A stretch of DNA of 64,000 nt from Methanothermococcus thermolithotrophicus DSM 2095 (GTDB lineage Archaea; AGJL01; Methanococci; Methanococcales; Methanococcaceae). Under the pieces are notes generated by a model. The model worked only from the letters and a program-made list of their open reading frames with translations, was not told the DNA's origin and did no database searches. This document shows positions 1 to 8,577 of this stretch, piece after piece (position 1 is the stretch's first letter; every line of letters begins with the position of its first letter). The position numbers and the translations under genes were made by a program. The stretch is from contig NZ_OX296583.1 of assembly GCF_946463545.1 (NCBI RefSeq), positions 1,642,497 to 1,706,496 of the forward strand, given 5' to 3'.

Positions 1-950
1 TAATAGGTCTCATCATATTTTCCTTCGAACCCTATTGAAAAAGTATGCAACTTACTTAAATCAGTATACTCTTTCATAATTCCAACAACCGCTGAGCTAT
101 CCAAACCACCACTTAAAAATGCTCCAACAGGTACGTCAGAACGCATTCTTATTTTTACAGCATCACAAAGTAGTTTTTTTCCTTCTTCAATTAACTTTTT
201 TTTATCATAAACTGGATTATAATCAGGGAGCTCCCAGTAATATTCTTTTTTAATTTCTTTCTTATTTAAGTCAAAAATCAAATTCTGCCTAGCTTCCAAT
301 TTAAAAACATTCTTATATATTGAATAGGGAGATGGAATAAAGCCCAATGAAAAGTACAAATCAACAGCATCTTTATTAATATTTTCTTTTTTATTTATTG
401 GTTTAACAGATATTATTCCCTTTAATTCAGAGGAAAAAATAAATTCTTTCCCGTCCCAATAGTAATAAAATGGTTTTTGCCCCAACCTATCTCTTGAGCA
501 AAAAATGATATTCTTTCTCTTGTCAAAAATACAAAAAGCCCACATTCCATTGAATTCTTTGACACAATCAAAGCCTAAATTATTATACAGTTTTAAAATA
601 ACCTCAGTATCTGTTCCAGTTTCAGTTTTTAAATTATATTTTTCCTTTAATTCTAAATAGTTATAAACTTCTCCGTTATAGGCAATGATTATATCGGCAT
701 TATCTAATCCACTATCTTCGTAGATAATTTTATCCTTTTCAATATTATATCCCATAGGTTGATGTCCTTTTTCACTTAAATCCAATATTGATAACCTAAC
801 ATGCCCTAAACCGATGGAATAATCTTTTTTAAAACTGGTGTATGTGCCATCATCATCAGGGCCTCTATGTTTTATGGATTTATTCATTAATTCGAGCTCT
901 TCCCTTAAAATATCTTCATTAAATCTAATTATCCCATTTATTCCGCACAT
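1..950 (-). CDS. asnB: Asparagine synthase (glutamine-hydrolysing), partial
   Basis: The N-terminal part (about 316 residues) of a glutamine-dependent asparagine synthetase; the 3' end lies off the window's left edge. The protein begins MCGINGII, so Cys2 is the expected N-terminal nucleophile of the class II glutamine amidotransferase domain. RHRGPDD and AYNGEVYNY, both typical of that domain, follow. SGGLDSS, the PP-loop of the ATP-pyrophosphatase domain, is encoded near 91-115. The start is fixed by the MCGI motif. It lies one base after the stop of the upstream nucleotide-sugar dehydrogenase, so the two are probably cotranscribed. In a glycan cluster such paralogues may amidate sugar acids rather than aspartate; that is inference. 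Confidence 0.9.
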   Translation of the reverse strand, partial: MCGINGIIRFNEDILREELELMNKSIKHRGPDDDGTYTSFKKDYSIGLGHVRLSILDLSEKGHQPMGYNIEKDKIIYEDSGLDNADIIIAYNGEVYNYLELKEKYNLKTETGTDTEVILKLYNNLGFDCVKEFNGMWAFCIFDKRKNIIFCSRDRLGQKPFYYYWDGKEFIFSSELKGIISVKPINKKENINKDAVDLYFSLGFIPSPYSIYKNVFKLEARQNLIFDLNKKEIKKEYYWELPDYNPVYDKKKLIEEGKKLLCDAVKIRMRSDVPVGAFLSGGLDSSAVVGIMKEYTDLSKLHTFSIGFEGKYDETY

Positions 951-951
951 T

Positions 952-2214
952 TCAAAGCCCCCAATATATAATTCCTCTGCTTTCAACACCTTTTTTATCA
1001 AATTTTCTTTTAATATCTATTAAAATGCCATTTTCATTTAAACAATTTAAAACATCATATTTGGAAAATTCATTATGGTCCACAGCATAAATGACTACAT
1101 CATATTTTCCTTTTGGTTTTTTAATGTTTTTAACTCCAAAAATTTCATCCTTATCTATTAATGGTTCAATTAAAACAATATTTTCAATACCAAAGTCTTT
1201 TAATTCATTGATTAATTCTTCAACCTTACTTTCCCTTAAATCTGGGACATTTTCCTTATATGTTCCACCAAATATGCAGATTTTTGTATCTTTAATTAAT
1301 TTGTTATTTTTAATTAATAGTTTTACGACTTTATTTGCCACAAACAAAGGAACATTTTCATTTATCCTTCGTCCTGCTAAAATCAACTCAGGAATGTATC
1401 CTGCTTCAATGGACTTCGTTGCCAAATAATAAGGGTCTTCGGGAATACAATGTCCACCTACAAATCCAGGGTAAAATCTTAAAAAATTCCATTTTGTAGA
1501 TGCCGCATCAAATACCTCTTTACTATCAATATTGAGTTTATCAAAAAGCATTGCTAGTTCATTAAATAATGCAATATTTATGTCCCTTTGGATATTTTCA
1601 ATAACCTTTGCAGATTCCGCAACTCTTATTGATGAAGCAGGATAAACATTTGTTATTTTTCCATATGTTTCTAATAGCACATCTGTTGTTTCTTTATCGC
1701 ATCCTGCAACAATTTTTGTGATTTTATCAATTGTATGGCTTAGGTCTCCAGGATTTATTCTCTCTGGACTGTATCCTATGTAAAATTCACCCAATTTCAT
1801 ACCACTTTCTTTTTCTAGTATTGGGAGGCAAAATTCCTCTGTGCATCCGGGATATGTCGTTGATTCATAAACTACAATTGCTCCCTTTTTCAAATTTCTA
1901 CCAACAATTTTTGATGCACTCTCCAAAAATCTTAAATCTGGTTTTTTATCTTTTGTTGTCGGTGTTGGGACGGTTATGATGATAACATTTCCTTCTTTAA
2001 TTCTTTTTTCATCATTTGTAAATATGATATTGTCATTAATTTTTTCAAAATCCTCTTTTTTAATTTCGCCAGTTCTGTCAATTCCGTTATTTAGTTCATT
2101 AATTCTTTTTTCACTTATATCAAATCCAATAACTTTAAAATGTTCTGCAAAACGAACTGCTAATGGTAATCCTACATATCCAAGTCCAATAACACATATT
2201 TTTGGATTTTTCAT
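952..2214 (-). CDS. Nucleotide-sugar dehydrogenase (WecC/TviB/WbpA type)
   Basis: A 420-residue UDP-sugar 6-dehydrogenase that would oxidise the C6 hydroxyl of a UDP-hexose or UDP-HexNAc to a uronate with two NAD+. The NAD-binding motif GLGYVGLP sits at residues 10-17, followed by VPTPTTKDKKPD and the substrate-binding segment GGHCIPEDPYYL, whose cysteine is the usual catalytic nucleophile. The length and the IPEDPYYL signature fit the UDP-N-acetylmannosamine/galactosamine group better than UDP-glucose dehydrogenase; a distinct family member lies at 42203-43531. A GGTGA site precedes the ATG. It lies between an epimerase and asnB in one minus-strand run. The exact substrate cannot be read from sequence. 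Confidence 0.88.
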   Translation of the reverse strand: MKNPKICVIGLGYVGLPLAVRFAEHFKVIGFDISEKRINELNNGIDRTGEIKKEDFEKINDNIIFTNDEKRIKEGNVIIITVPTPTTKDKKPDLRFLESASKIVGRNLKKGAIVVYESTTYPGCTEEFCLPILEKESGMKLGEFYIGYSPERINPGDLSHTIDKITKIVAGCDKETTDVLLETYGKITNVYPASSIRVAESAKVIENIQRDINIALFNELAMLFDKLNIDSKEVFDAASTKWNFLRFYPGFVGGHCIPEDPYYLATKSIEAGYIPELILAGRRINENVPLFVANKVVKLLIKNNKLIKDTKICIFGGTYKENVPDLRESKVEELINELKDFGIENIVLIEPLIDKDEIFGVKNIKKPKGKYDVVIYAVDHNEFSKYDVLNCLNENGILIDIKRKFDKKGVESRGIIYWGL

Positions 2215-2234
2215 CGTTTTTCACCAATTTTATA

Positions 2235-3215
2235 TCAGATATTTTTAACCCAATCCCAATTATTTTTTATCCAATTACAAAATCTTTTTAATCCTTCTTC
2301 AATTTTAACTTCTGGATTGTACTTTAATAACTCTCTTGATTTTGTTAAATCTGCCCATGTTTTTTCAACATCTCCAGGTTGAATTGGCATATAATTTTTT
2401 ATCGCTTTTTTTCCAGTATATTTTTCAATCAAGCCTATGGCATATTCTAGCTCTGTTGGATTATCATTTCCTAAATTAAACACTTCATAATCAAAATCCT
2501 TTTCAATGGATGATAAAATACCGTTAACTATATCCGATACATAAGTAAAGTCCCTCATCATTTTTCCATAGTTATAAACGTCTATTGGTTTTTCCAGCAG
2601 GATATTTTTTGTAAATTTCCAGAACGCCATATCTGGCCTTCCCCATTCACCATACACTGTAAAAAATCTCAATCCAACCATTTTAGTACCATACAAATGA
2701 TGATAAGTATGTGCCATGAGCTCATTAGATTTTTTTGTTGCAGCATATAATGAAACAGGATTATCTACCTTATCGTCCTCGCTAAAAGGGACCTTTTTAT
2801 TCCCTCCATAGACCGATGAAGAAGATGCATAAACAACCTTTTCTATATCAAATCTTCTTGCAAGTTCAAAAATATTCAATGTCCCCAATAGGTTTGATTT
2901 TTCATAAGCCCAAGGATTCTCCAAGGAGTACCTCACTCCAGCCTGAGCTCCCAAATGAACTATTAAATCAATATTTTTGTCTTTTAAATTTTCAACTAAT
3001 TTATCGTATTCTGAAAAATCTAACTTTATAAAATTGTAATTATCATATTTTTTTAGAATTTCATTTCTCTTTTCTTTTAGTAGTGGGTTGTAGTAATCGT
3101 TTAGATTGTCTATTCCAATTATATTTATATCTTCATAATTATCCAATATCCTTTTACACAGGTGAAAGCCTATAAAACCCGCACTTCCAGTCACTAAAAT
3201 ATTATTGTATTTCAT
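2235..3215 (-). CDS. NAD-dependent epimerase, UDP-glucuronate 4-epimerase-like
   Basis: An extended short-chain dehydrogenase/reductase of 326 residues. The N-terminal Rossmann motif is GSAGFIG, followed by IDNLNDYYNPLLKEKR, a stretch characteristic of UDP-glucuronate 4-epimerases. The catalytic YxxxK is seen as YAATK. Its product would be UDP-galacturonate, or a related sugar, for surface polysaccharide or glycoprotein glycans. It starts at ATG after an AGGTTGA site and is followed 20 bp later by the UDP-sugar dehydrogenase, which could supply the uronate substrate. The family is firm; the specific substrate is inferred. Confidence 0.85.
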   Translation of the reverse strand: MKYNNILVTGSAGFIGFHLCKRILDNYEDINIIGIDNLNDYYNPLLKEKRNEILKKYDNYNFIKLDFSEYDKLVENLKDKNIDLIVHLGAQAGVRYSLENPWAYEKSNLLGTLNIFELARRFDIEKVVYASSSSVYGGNKKVPFSEDDKVDNPVSLYAATKKSNELMAHTYHHLYGTKMVGLRFFTVYGEWGRPDMAFWKFTKNILLEKPIDVYNYGKMMRDFTYVSDIVNGILSSIEKDFDYEVFNLGNDNPTELEYAIGLIEKYTGKKAIKNYMPIQPGDVEKTWADLTKSRELLKYNPEVKIEEGLKRFCNWIKNNWDWVKNI

Positions 3216-3314
3216 TTTTTCAACCTTTTTTATCCCTCAACCGATCATCATGGCTATTGTTGATAATTCTGATTTTCATTTATAAATATTTTCAACTTCA
3301 ACTTTCACCTAAGT

Positions 3315-3464
3315 TATAGTGGTGTGCAATTTTAACTAAACTTATTTCATACTATTTAAAATTAAATTGGGGTAAAAATTACTTTATTTAATTTAACGAA
3401 TAAAGAAATATTCATGATAAATATCTGTAATTATATAGTTCGATAAGTCATGCACACCACTATA
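3315..3464. mobile_element. Candidate MITE with 14-bp perfect terminal inverted repeats
   Basis: The non-coding gap between rfbB and the epimerase contains tatagtggtgtgca at 3315-3328 and its exact reverse complement at 3451-3464, enclosing 122 AT-rich bases with no reading frame. The right arm ends one base before the rfbB stop codon. A 150-bp unit with perfect termini looks like a miniature inverted-repeat element. I see no clear target duplication and no transposase or second copy in this window, so this is a structural call only. Confidence 0.5.
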
Positions 3465-3465
3465 T

Positions 3466-4419
3466 TCAAAAACCTTTAACCAAGGGTTCCCACCACCATC
3501 TATTGTTGATATACCATTCAACGGTAGCTTTTAATCCTTCCTCAAAGTCCATACTTGGTTTCCAACCGAGCTCCCTAATTTTTTCAGTGTTTATTGAATA
3601 TCTAAAATCATGCCCTGGTCTGTCCTCAACAAAATTAATTAAGCTCTCTGGCTTATTCAGGTACTTTAAGATAAGTTTTACAACATCAATGTTTTTCCAT
3701 TCATCATTTGCCGCTATGTTGTAAACTTCCCCAATTTTTCCTTTTTTCGAAACTAAATCTATAGCTTCGCAATTATCCAGTACATAGGTCCAATCCCTAA
3801 TATTTGTACCATCGTTGTATATTGGCAATGGTTTATCGTGCATTGCTAAAAGAATCATCTTTGGAATAAGTTTCTCTGGAAAATGGTATGGCCCATAGTT
3901 GTTACTTGAACGGGTGACAATAACCGGAGCTCCGTATGTTTTATAATAACTCTTACAGAGCAAATCTCCAGAAGCCTTACTTGCCGAATAAGGTGATGAA
4001 GGATCCAATGGATCATCTTCCTTAAACGAGCCTTCAACAATACTCCCATAAACTTCATCGGTACTTATACTAACGAATTTATCTATATCATACTTTCTAA
4101 CGTATTCCAATAAATTATAAACTCCAAGGATATTTGATTTAATAAAAGGTTCTGGGTCTTTTATTGAGTTATCAACATGAGTTTCTGCCGCAAAATTGTA
4201 GAGTATATCGACCTTTCCTATATTTTCTAAGTCTTTTGGATTTGCAATATCTCCTTTGATAAAAGTTATTTTATCTTTAATATCCTTTAAATTCTCAATT
4301 CTACCGGAATAGGTTAAGTTATCAAAAACAATTATCTCATCATGGGGGTATTTGTTAACCATCATTCTAACAAAATTACAACCGATGAATCCGGCCCCGC
4401 CTGTAATCAGTATTCTCAC
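3466..4419 (-). CDS. rfbB: dTDP-glucose 4,6-dehydratase
   Basis: A 317-residue RmlB-type dehydratase that converts dTDP-glucose to dTDP-4-keto-6-deoxyglucose, the second step of dTDP-rhamnose synthesis. The motifs seen are GGAGFIG at the N-terminus, STDEVYG with the catalytic acid region, YSASKAS (YxxxK) and RSSNNYGPYHFPEKLIP, a family hallmark. The start is GTG, behind AAGGTGGAACA. It is 41 bp downstream of rfbA in the transcript order rfbC-rfbA-rfbB. The partner rfbD is 37 kb away, at 41249-42145. The candidate MITE abuts its 3' end. Confidence 0.95.
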   Translation of the reverse strand: MRILITGGAGFIGCNFVRMMVNKYPHDEIIVFDNLTYSGRIENLKDIKDKITFIKGDIANPKDLENIGKVDILYNFAAETHVDNSIKDPEPFIKSNILGVYNLLEYVRKYDIDKFVSISTDEVYGSIVEGSFKEDDPLDPSSPYSASKASGDLLCKSYYKTYGAPVIVTRSSNNYGPYHFPEKLIPKMILLAMHDKPLPIYNDGTNIRDWTYVLDNCEAIDLVSKKGKIGEVYNIAANDEWKNIDVVKLILKYLNKPESLINFVEDRPGHDFRYSINTEKIRELGWKPSMDFEEGLKATVEWYINNRWWWEPLVKGF

Positions 4420-4460
4420 TGTTCCACCTTTTTCAATTATGTTATTTATTTATAATTTTA

Positions 4461-5333
4461 TTATTTAACTAATCTTTCCAAATATTTTCCATAATCTGTC
4501 TTTAATAGTGGTTTAGCAAGTTTTAAAAGTTGTTCCTCGGATATCCACCCATTACGATATGCAACTTCTTCCAAACATCCGATCATTAATCCCATTCTTT
4601 TCTCTATTGAATAGATAAAATTACTTGCCTCTAAAAAGCTATCGTGGGTTCCTGCATCAAACCATGCCGTTCCCCTTGGTAAAAGCTTTACTTTTAACTT
4701 TCCCTTCTTTAAATATTCATTATTTACATCGGTTATTTCCAGCTCCCCTCTCCAAGAAGGCTTTATTTGTTTGGCTATATCAACAACTTCATTATCATAG
4801 AAGTACAATCCAATTACTGCATAATTTGAAGGTGGATTTTTTGGTTTTTCTATGATTCCTTTTACATTTCCATTACTATCAAATTCAACAACACCGTATC
4901 TTTCTGGATCTTTAACATACTGACCAAAAACAATCCCTCCTTTTTCTTTTGAAAGTTCCTGTCTTGCGTTTAATAAAAATCCAGTTAATCCACTCCCATA
5001 TACGATATTGTCCCCAAGTATTAGGCACACATCATCATCGCCAATAAACTCCTCTCCGATTATAAATGCCTCTGCCAATCCTTTTGGTTCTAACTGTTCT
5101 TTATAGTGCAACCTTATTCCCAAATGTTCCCCGTTTCCCAATAATTTTTTATATTTTGGTAGCTCCTCTGGAGTACTTATAATTAGTATATCCCTTATTT
5201 TGGAAAGCATCAATATGGATAGTGAATAATATATCATCGGTTTATTATATATTGGCATTAGGTGCTTATTCCCAGCATAAGTTATAGGATAAAGTCTTGT
5301 TCCAGAACCTCCTGCTAAAATTATTCCCTTCAC
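4461..5333 (-). CDS. rfbA: Glucose-1-phosphate thymidylyltransferase
   Basis: A 290-residue RmlA-type nucleotidyltransferase that makes dTDP-glucose from dTTP and glucose-1-phosphate. The N-terminal signature [14 protein letters not shown] with following [14 protein letters not shown] binds nucleotide and sugar phosphate. [10 protein letters not shown] contains the metal-binding Asp, and [10 protein letters not shown] lies in the C-terminal half. The length is normal for short RmlA. The start is GTG, supported by GGTGAAACA directly upstream, and the gap to rfbC is 29 bp, so rfbC-rfbA-rfbB is one operon. Confidence 0.95.
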   Translation of the reverse strand: MKGIILAGGSGTRLYPITYAGNKHLMPIYNKPMIYYSLSILMLSKIRDILIISTPEELPKYKKLLGNGEHLGIRLHYKEQLEPKGLAEAFIIGEEFIGDDDVCLILGDNIVYGSGLTGFLLNARQELSKEKGGIVFGQYVKDPERYGVVEFDSNGNVKGIIEKPKNPPSNYAVIGLYFYDNEVVDIAKQIKPSWRGELEITDVNNEYLKKGKLKVKLLPRGTAWFDAGTHDSFLEASNFIYSIEKRMGLMIGCLEEVAYRNGWISEEQLLKLAKPLLKTDYGKYLERLVK

Positions 5334-5362
5334 TGTTTCACCAACTATTTGGAGTTTTTTTA

Positions 5363-5920
5363 TTATTTATATTCAAAATTGTTATCGGCTTCTTTTAATG
5401 TAGGATGATTTTTATCCTTTTCTGAAAGTATAGGGTCCTTTATAGGCCAATTGATGTTTATATATTCATCATTCCAGATAATTCCTGCATCGTCATTTGG
5501 GGAATATTCTGCAGTACATTTATAGGTTACTTCTGCCTCATCACTTAAAACACAAAATCCATGGGCAAATCCTTCTGGAATATATAGCATTTTTTTGTTT
5601 TCTTCCGATAGAATAACTCCTACATATTTCCCATAGGTTGGAGAACCTTTCCTTATATCTACGGCTACATCAAATATTTCTCCCTTTAGACATGTAACCA
5701 ATTTTCCTTGAGCATTTGGATTTTTTTGATAATGCAGTCCTCTTAAGACTCCTTTTTTAGATTTGGAGCAATTATCTTGAACAAACATTTTATCTATTCC
5801 AATTTTAGAGAACTCACTATATTTGTAGGTTTCCATAAAAAACCCTCTATCGTCCTCAAAAACCTTTGGTTCTATCAATACAACCTCAGGGATTTCTAAT
5901 CTTTTAAAAATAAAAGGCAT
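5363..5920 (-). CDS. rfbC: dTDP-4-dehydrorhamnose 3,5-epimerase
   Basis: A 185-residue RmlC cupin that epimerises dTDP-4-keto-6-deoxyglucose at C3 and C5. Visible signatures are the RGLHYQ motif with the catalytic His, [15 protein letters not shown], and the IPEGFAHGF segment. I chose the ATG at 5920 over one 12 bases upstream, because the spacing from GGTGAAAAA fits and the protein then begins MPFIFKRL like its relatives. It is first in the rfbC-rfbA-rfbB operon, divergent from the DUF1616 gene; the 127-bp gap to 6048 must hold both promoters. Confidence 0.95.
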   Translation of the reverse strand: MPFIFKRLEIPEVVLIEPKVFEDDRGFFMETYKYSEFSKIGIDKMFVQDNCSKSKKGVLRGLHYQKNPNAQGKLVTCLKGEIFDVAVDIRKGSPTYGKYVGVILSEENKKMLYIPEGFAHGFCVLSDEAEVTYKCTAEYSPNDDAGIIWNDEYININWPIKDPILSEKDKNHPTLKEADNNFEYK

Positions 5921-6047
5921 TTTTTTCACCAATGTTTAGTATTATCAATTCCTTTTCATCAAGCTTTAATATACAATAAACTACTTATTAACTATAAATA
6001 TAACTTTTTGCATTTTAATAAACACGTAATAAAAAAATGGTGAATAA

Positions 6048-6581
6048 ATGGACAAAAAAATAGAGAAATTTTTAACAATTATATTGTCAATTCTACTTAT
6101 TGCGTCCATTCTTACAACCGTATATCTTATTCACGCTCCAAAAGTGGGGGAAAGGTTTACAGAGTTTTATATATTGAATGAAAACCTAAAGGCATACGAT
6201 TATCCAACCAATTTAAAATATAACGAAAATGCCACAATAATTATAGGGATAAGAAACCTTGAATACCGACCTATGAACTACACTGTTTTGGTATTTTTAT
6301 CTAATAAAACATACGATTACAATGACACAGTATATTTGGATCAGGTGAATAATTGGAATGGATTTTTATCTTACAACTATGCCCTTTCAAAGAAAGTTCA
6401 TTTAATCCACCATAATGAAACAGTGTTGATACCTTTGAACTTCTCAATAAACAAGACGGGGGTTCATAAAATAGAGTTTATCCTACTGGACGAATCTTCT
6501 GAATTAGGTTTGAAAAAAGTATATAGGGAGTTACATCTTTGGACGAATGTATCAAAAGACGAAAATAAAAGTTTAATTTAA
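6048..6581 (+). CDS. DUF1616 membrane-anchored protein
   Basis: A 177-residue protein with one N-terminal membrane segment (about residues 10-29) followed by an extracellular beta-rich region with several N-x-S/T sequons. The stretch VGERFTEFYILNENLKAYDYP, with the later hydrophobic beta strands, matches the DUF1616 pattern found in archaeal surface-associated proteins. It starts at ATG after GGTGAATA. Its stop codon coincides with the edge of a palindromic element that begins at 6581. Function is unknown; a role in envelope or glycoprotein biology is guessed from anchoring and from the neighbouring glycan genes. Confidence 0.7.
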   Translation: MDKKIEKFLTIILSILLIASILTTVYLIHAPKVGERFTEFYILNENLKAYDYPTNLKYNENATIIIGIRNLEYRPMNYTVLVFLSNKTYDYNDTVYLDQVNNWNGFLSYNYALSKKVHLIHHNETVLIPLNFSINKTGVHKIEFILLDESSELGLKKVYRELHLWTNVSKDENKSLI

Positions 6582-6636
6582 TCGGAGTGAGCGAAGCGAA
6601 CGAAGAGCTATGAAATTACGAAGTAATTTCATTTAA
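6581..6636 (-). repeat. Double-hairpin palindromic element (type A)
   Basis: Read on the minus strand this follows the plan AATGAAATTA-CTTCG-TAATTTCAT, then AGCTC, then a second TTCG-containing arm ending in CTCCGATT. The first stem is perfect, with nine pairs around a CTTCG loop. It begins exactly at the stop codon of the upstream gene. The same architecture recurs at many places in the window. Confidence 0.7.
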
Positions 6637-6722
6637 CTACCAAAGCTTTTCAAAGCTTTCAAGATAAAAGTGGGGACTAGGTTTTGAGATACTTTTCTTA
6701 AAGGTTTCTAGGGGGCTTTCAT

Positions 6723-7487
6723 ATGGCTATTGATAGTTATTTAATAAAAAAAATAGTAGGTTTCCTAAGTGTAATGTTGGGCTTAGGGTTTTTAATAAAT
6801 GGATATTTAAACGATATATTTTATTTTATTAATCTTGGGATAGGTTCAATATTGATCGGAACGGTTATTTTAATATTTTCACATGAAAAATATTTAAAAT
6901 ACGATATAAGTTCAACCATCTTCAACGATTATATTGATTTAATAAGTAAACTAATAAAAAATTTGGAAATAAGTACAAAAGGTATTGTCATTCCTCCTCG
7001 ACATAATATAAAAAATGGGGCCATATTTCTTCCATTAAATGAAGATTTTAAAATAAATTTTGCAGTAATAGATGATAATATTCTATTTGTAAATTCAGAT
7101 AATAAGAAAGAAATGGGCATCGTGTTTTCTCCACTTGGAAAGGGATTTATCAACATGTTGGATAAACAGGGGGAAAGTATCGATGAAGTGTCAAAAGAAA
7201 TATTTGATGAACATCTATCCTACGCCTTAAGTTTATTTGATATGGGGGATGATGTTAATATAAAATATAAAGATAGGGATATAACAATATCATATAAAAT
7301 AAAAGAGAATGAAGCATGTAAGAAGCTTAAAAAAGAAAAATTATGCGAAAAGATTCCATGTCCCGTATGTGGTTTTGTAATTTTAGGTCTGGCGAGAAAT
7401 TTGAATAAAGTGTTAAAGATAAATGAAATAAAACAGGAGAATAATAATGTAATTATTAAGTTATCAGTGATTGAACAAACTCTTTAA
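6723..7487 (+). CDS. Unknown membrane-anchored protein, C-terminus rewritten by a repeat
   Basis: A 254-residue protein I do not recognise. It has two predicted N-terminal membrane segments (about residues 10-28 and 34-52) and then a cytosolic region. Near residue 215 is CPVCGFVILGL preceded by more cysteines (ACKKLKKEKLCEKIPC), a possible zinc or membrane-linked motif. The C-terminus SVIEQTL is encoded by the first bases (ATTGAACAAA) of a palindromic element that starts at 7470, so the natural C-terminus may have been replaced. It starts at ATG 6723 after a G-rich stretch, GGGGGC. Confidence 0.6.
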   Translation: MAIDSYLIKKIVGFLSVMLGLGFLINGYLNDIFYFINLGIGSILIGTVILIFSHEKYLKYDISSTIFNDYIDLISKLIKNLEISTKGIVIPPRHNIKNGAIFLPLNEDFKINFAVIDDNILFVNSDNKKEMGIVFSPLGKGFINMLDKQGESIDEVSKEIFDEHLSYALSLFDMGDDVNIKYKDRDITISYKIKENEACKKLKKEKLCEKIPCPVCGFVILGLARNLNKVLKINEIKQENNNVIIKLSVIEQTL

Positions 7488-7694
7488 GTTTGTAGCTTCT
7501 TGAGATCGAAGCAAATCTTCGATTTGCTGACTCACGAAACCTTCGGTTTCGTCGAGTCGAAGCAAATTTCTTTGGAATTGAACAAAAATTATTTCATAAT
7601 TTTTGTAGCTCCAACGAAGTTGGTGATTTGCTGAGAAACGAGAGAATTTAAAACCGAAGGTTTTAAGTCACCTTCGCTTTGCTCAGGTGATTGA
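7470..7694 (+). repeat. Tandem array of palindromic hairpin elements
   Basis: The whole gap between two small genes is built from hairpins: AACTCTTTAAGTT, GCAAATC-TTC-GATTTGC, CGAAAC-CTTCG-GTTTCG, CAAAAATTA-TTTCA-TAATTTTTG, CCAAC-GAAG-TTGG and AAAACC-GAAG-GTTTT, ending in the standard CACCTTCGCTTTGCTCAGGTG arm. At least two copies show the ATTGAACAAA...TTTGTAGCT plan. The array starts inside the upstream coding region and its last bases form the context of the next gene's start codon. Confidence 0.75.
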
Positions 7695-7934
7695 ATGAAG
7701 TATAAGTTGATATTTTTAATCCTATTGATTCCTTTTATAACTTTTATATCCATTTTTGTACGTGCAATTGATCTATATGTTACTTTGTTACTAATCGCTT
7801 TTCTTATTGGTTATGAACTATTTAGGCCTTACTTCTCTAAAAGAACACAGGAAAAACTCGAAGTAATAGTGTACTTGGGAATCATAATATTCATAATAAT
7901 TGTATTTAAAAAAGTAATGGAAATTCTTGGTTAA
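7695..7934 (+). CDS. Small membrane protein, unknown
   Basis: A 79-residue hydrophobic protein with two or three membrane segments (about residues 4-20, 25-43 and 58-76) and a basic connecting loop (YFSKRTQEKLE). I do not recognise it. The ATG lies directly after a palindromic-element arm (GGTGATTGA), so the repeat supplies what looks like the ribosome binding site. Its stop is one base from the stop of the convergent gene at 7936-8577. Confidence 0.55.
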   Translation: MKYKLIFLILLIPFITFISIFVRAIDLYVTLLLIAFLIGYELFRPYFSKRTQEKLEVIVYLGIIIFIIIVFKKVMEILG

Positions 7935-7935
7935 C

Positions 7936-8577
7936 TCAATCGTTAACTTTTTTCAAGTTATATATCAATAACATTATTCCAGAGAAACCTATAAGGATAG
8001 AACACTGAGATCTTGCATCACTTAATACATTGGGATATTGAACGTATAAAATGTAAAGAATTAATATTGGAATGGATACCATAGAAAATACCGTTAACAA
8101 TAAAGTTCTATTGACTTCCCTACCAAAATTGAATGAAAATCCTTGATTTTCATAGCTCACCTTCACTTCGTTCAGGTGATTTAAGTAAATTGCGTACATT
8201 AAAAATAAAACATACACCAAGGTTGTCGATTCAATGGATTCTATCCCCAAATACATAAGAAGGTATGCAAAAATTAAAGGAGCTAAAAATACCAAATATT
8301 TTGTTTCAAATGATGTATCCCTTTTTAAAATAAGATCTAAACCCAGAATTGAAGGAACTATTAGATAGATTATAATATAAAGAAAATCATAAGAAAACAA
8401 ATTTCCAATAACTATATTGTTTGAAGCATAAATTAAACATATTATATATGCCAATAATCCATAGACTTTTTTAAAATAGGAAATTAGAAAAGAAATTAGT
8501 AGGCCCAATAAAACATATTCGCTATTTAAAAAATTTAAAAATATAATGCCCTGAAAAAGCAAGAGAATCCTATACAT
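7936..8577 (-). CDS. Polytopic membrane protein at the end of the MoxR operon, with palindromic insertion
   Basis: A 213-residue protein with about six hydrophobic segments; no family recognised. It overlaps the DUF58 gene by 8 bp, so it is the last gene of the DUF4350-MoxR-DUF58 operon. Residues near 133-150 (HLNEVKVSYENQGFSFNF) are encoded by a 54-bp palindromic element at 8128-8181 that keeps the frame. That adds an 18-residue polar loop between two hydrophobic stretches. The protein probably assembles with its neighbours at the membrane; that is inference. Confidence 0.65.
   Translation of the reverse strand: MYRILLLFQGIIFLNFLNSEYVLLGLLISFLISYFKKVYGLLAYIICLIYASNNIVIGNLFSYDFLYIIIYLIVPSILGLDLILKRDTSFETKYLVFLAPLIFAYLLMYLGIESIESTTLVYVLFLMYAIYLNHLNEVKVSYENQGFSFNFGREVNRTLLLTVFSMVSIPILILYILYVQYPNVLSDARSQCSILIGFSGIMLLIYNLKKVND
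8128..8181 (+). repeat. Double-hairpin palindromic element (type A), in frame inside a gene
   Basis: Fifty-four bases reading ATTGAATGAAAATC-CTT-GATTTTCAT, then AGCTC, then ACCTTCAC-TTCG-TTCAGGT-GATT. The length is a multiple of three and no stop is introduced on the coding (minus) strand. It has the same plan and almost the same second arm as the copy near 27000 and the copy at 46741-46797. Confidence 0.8.

Noticed and set aside
1091..1429. Long open frames antisense to the dehydrogenase, nif, mcr and pps genes
   Set aside because: They lie opposite well-supported genes, lack ribosome binding sites and have low-complexity products; they are shadows.
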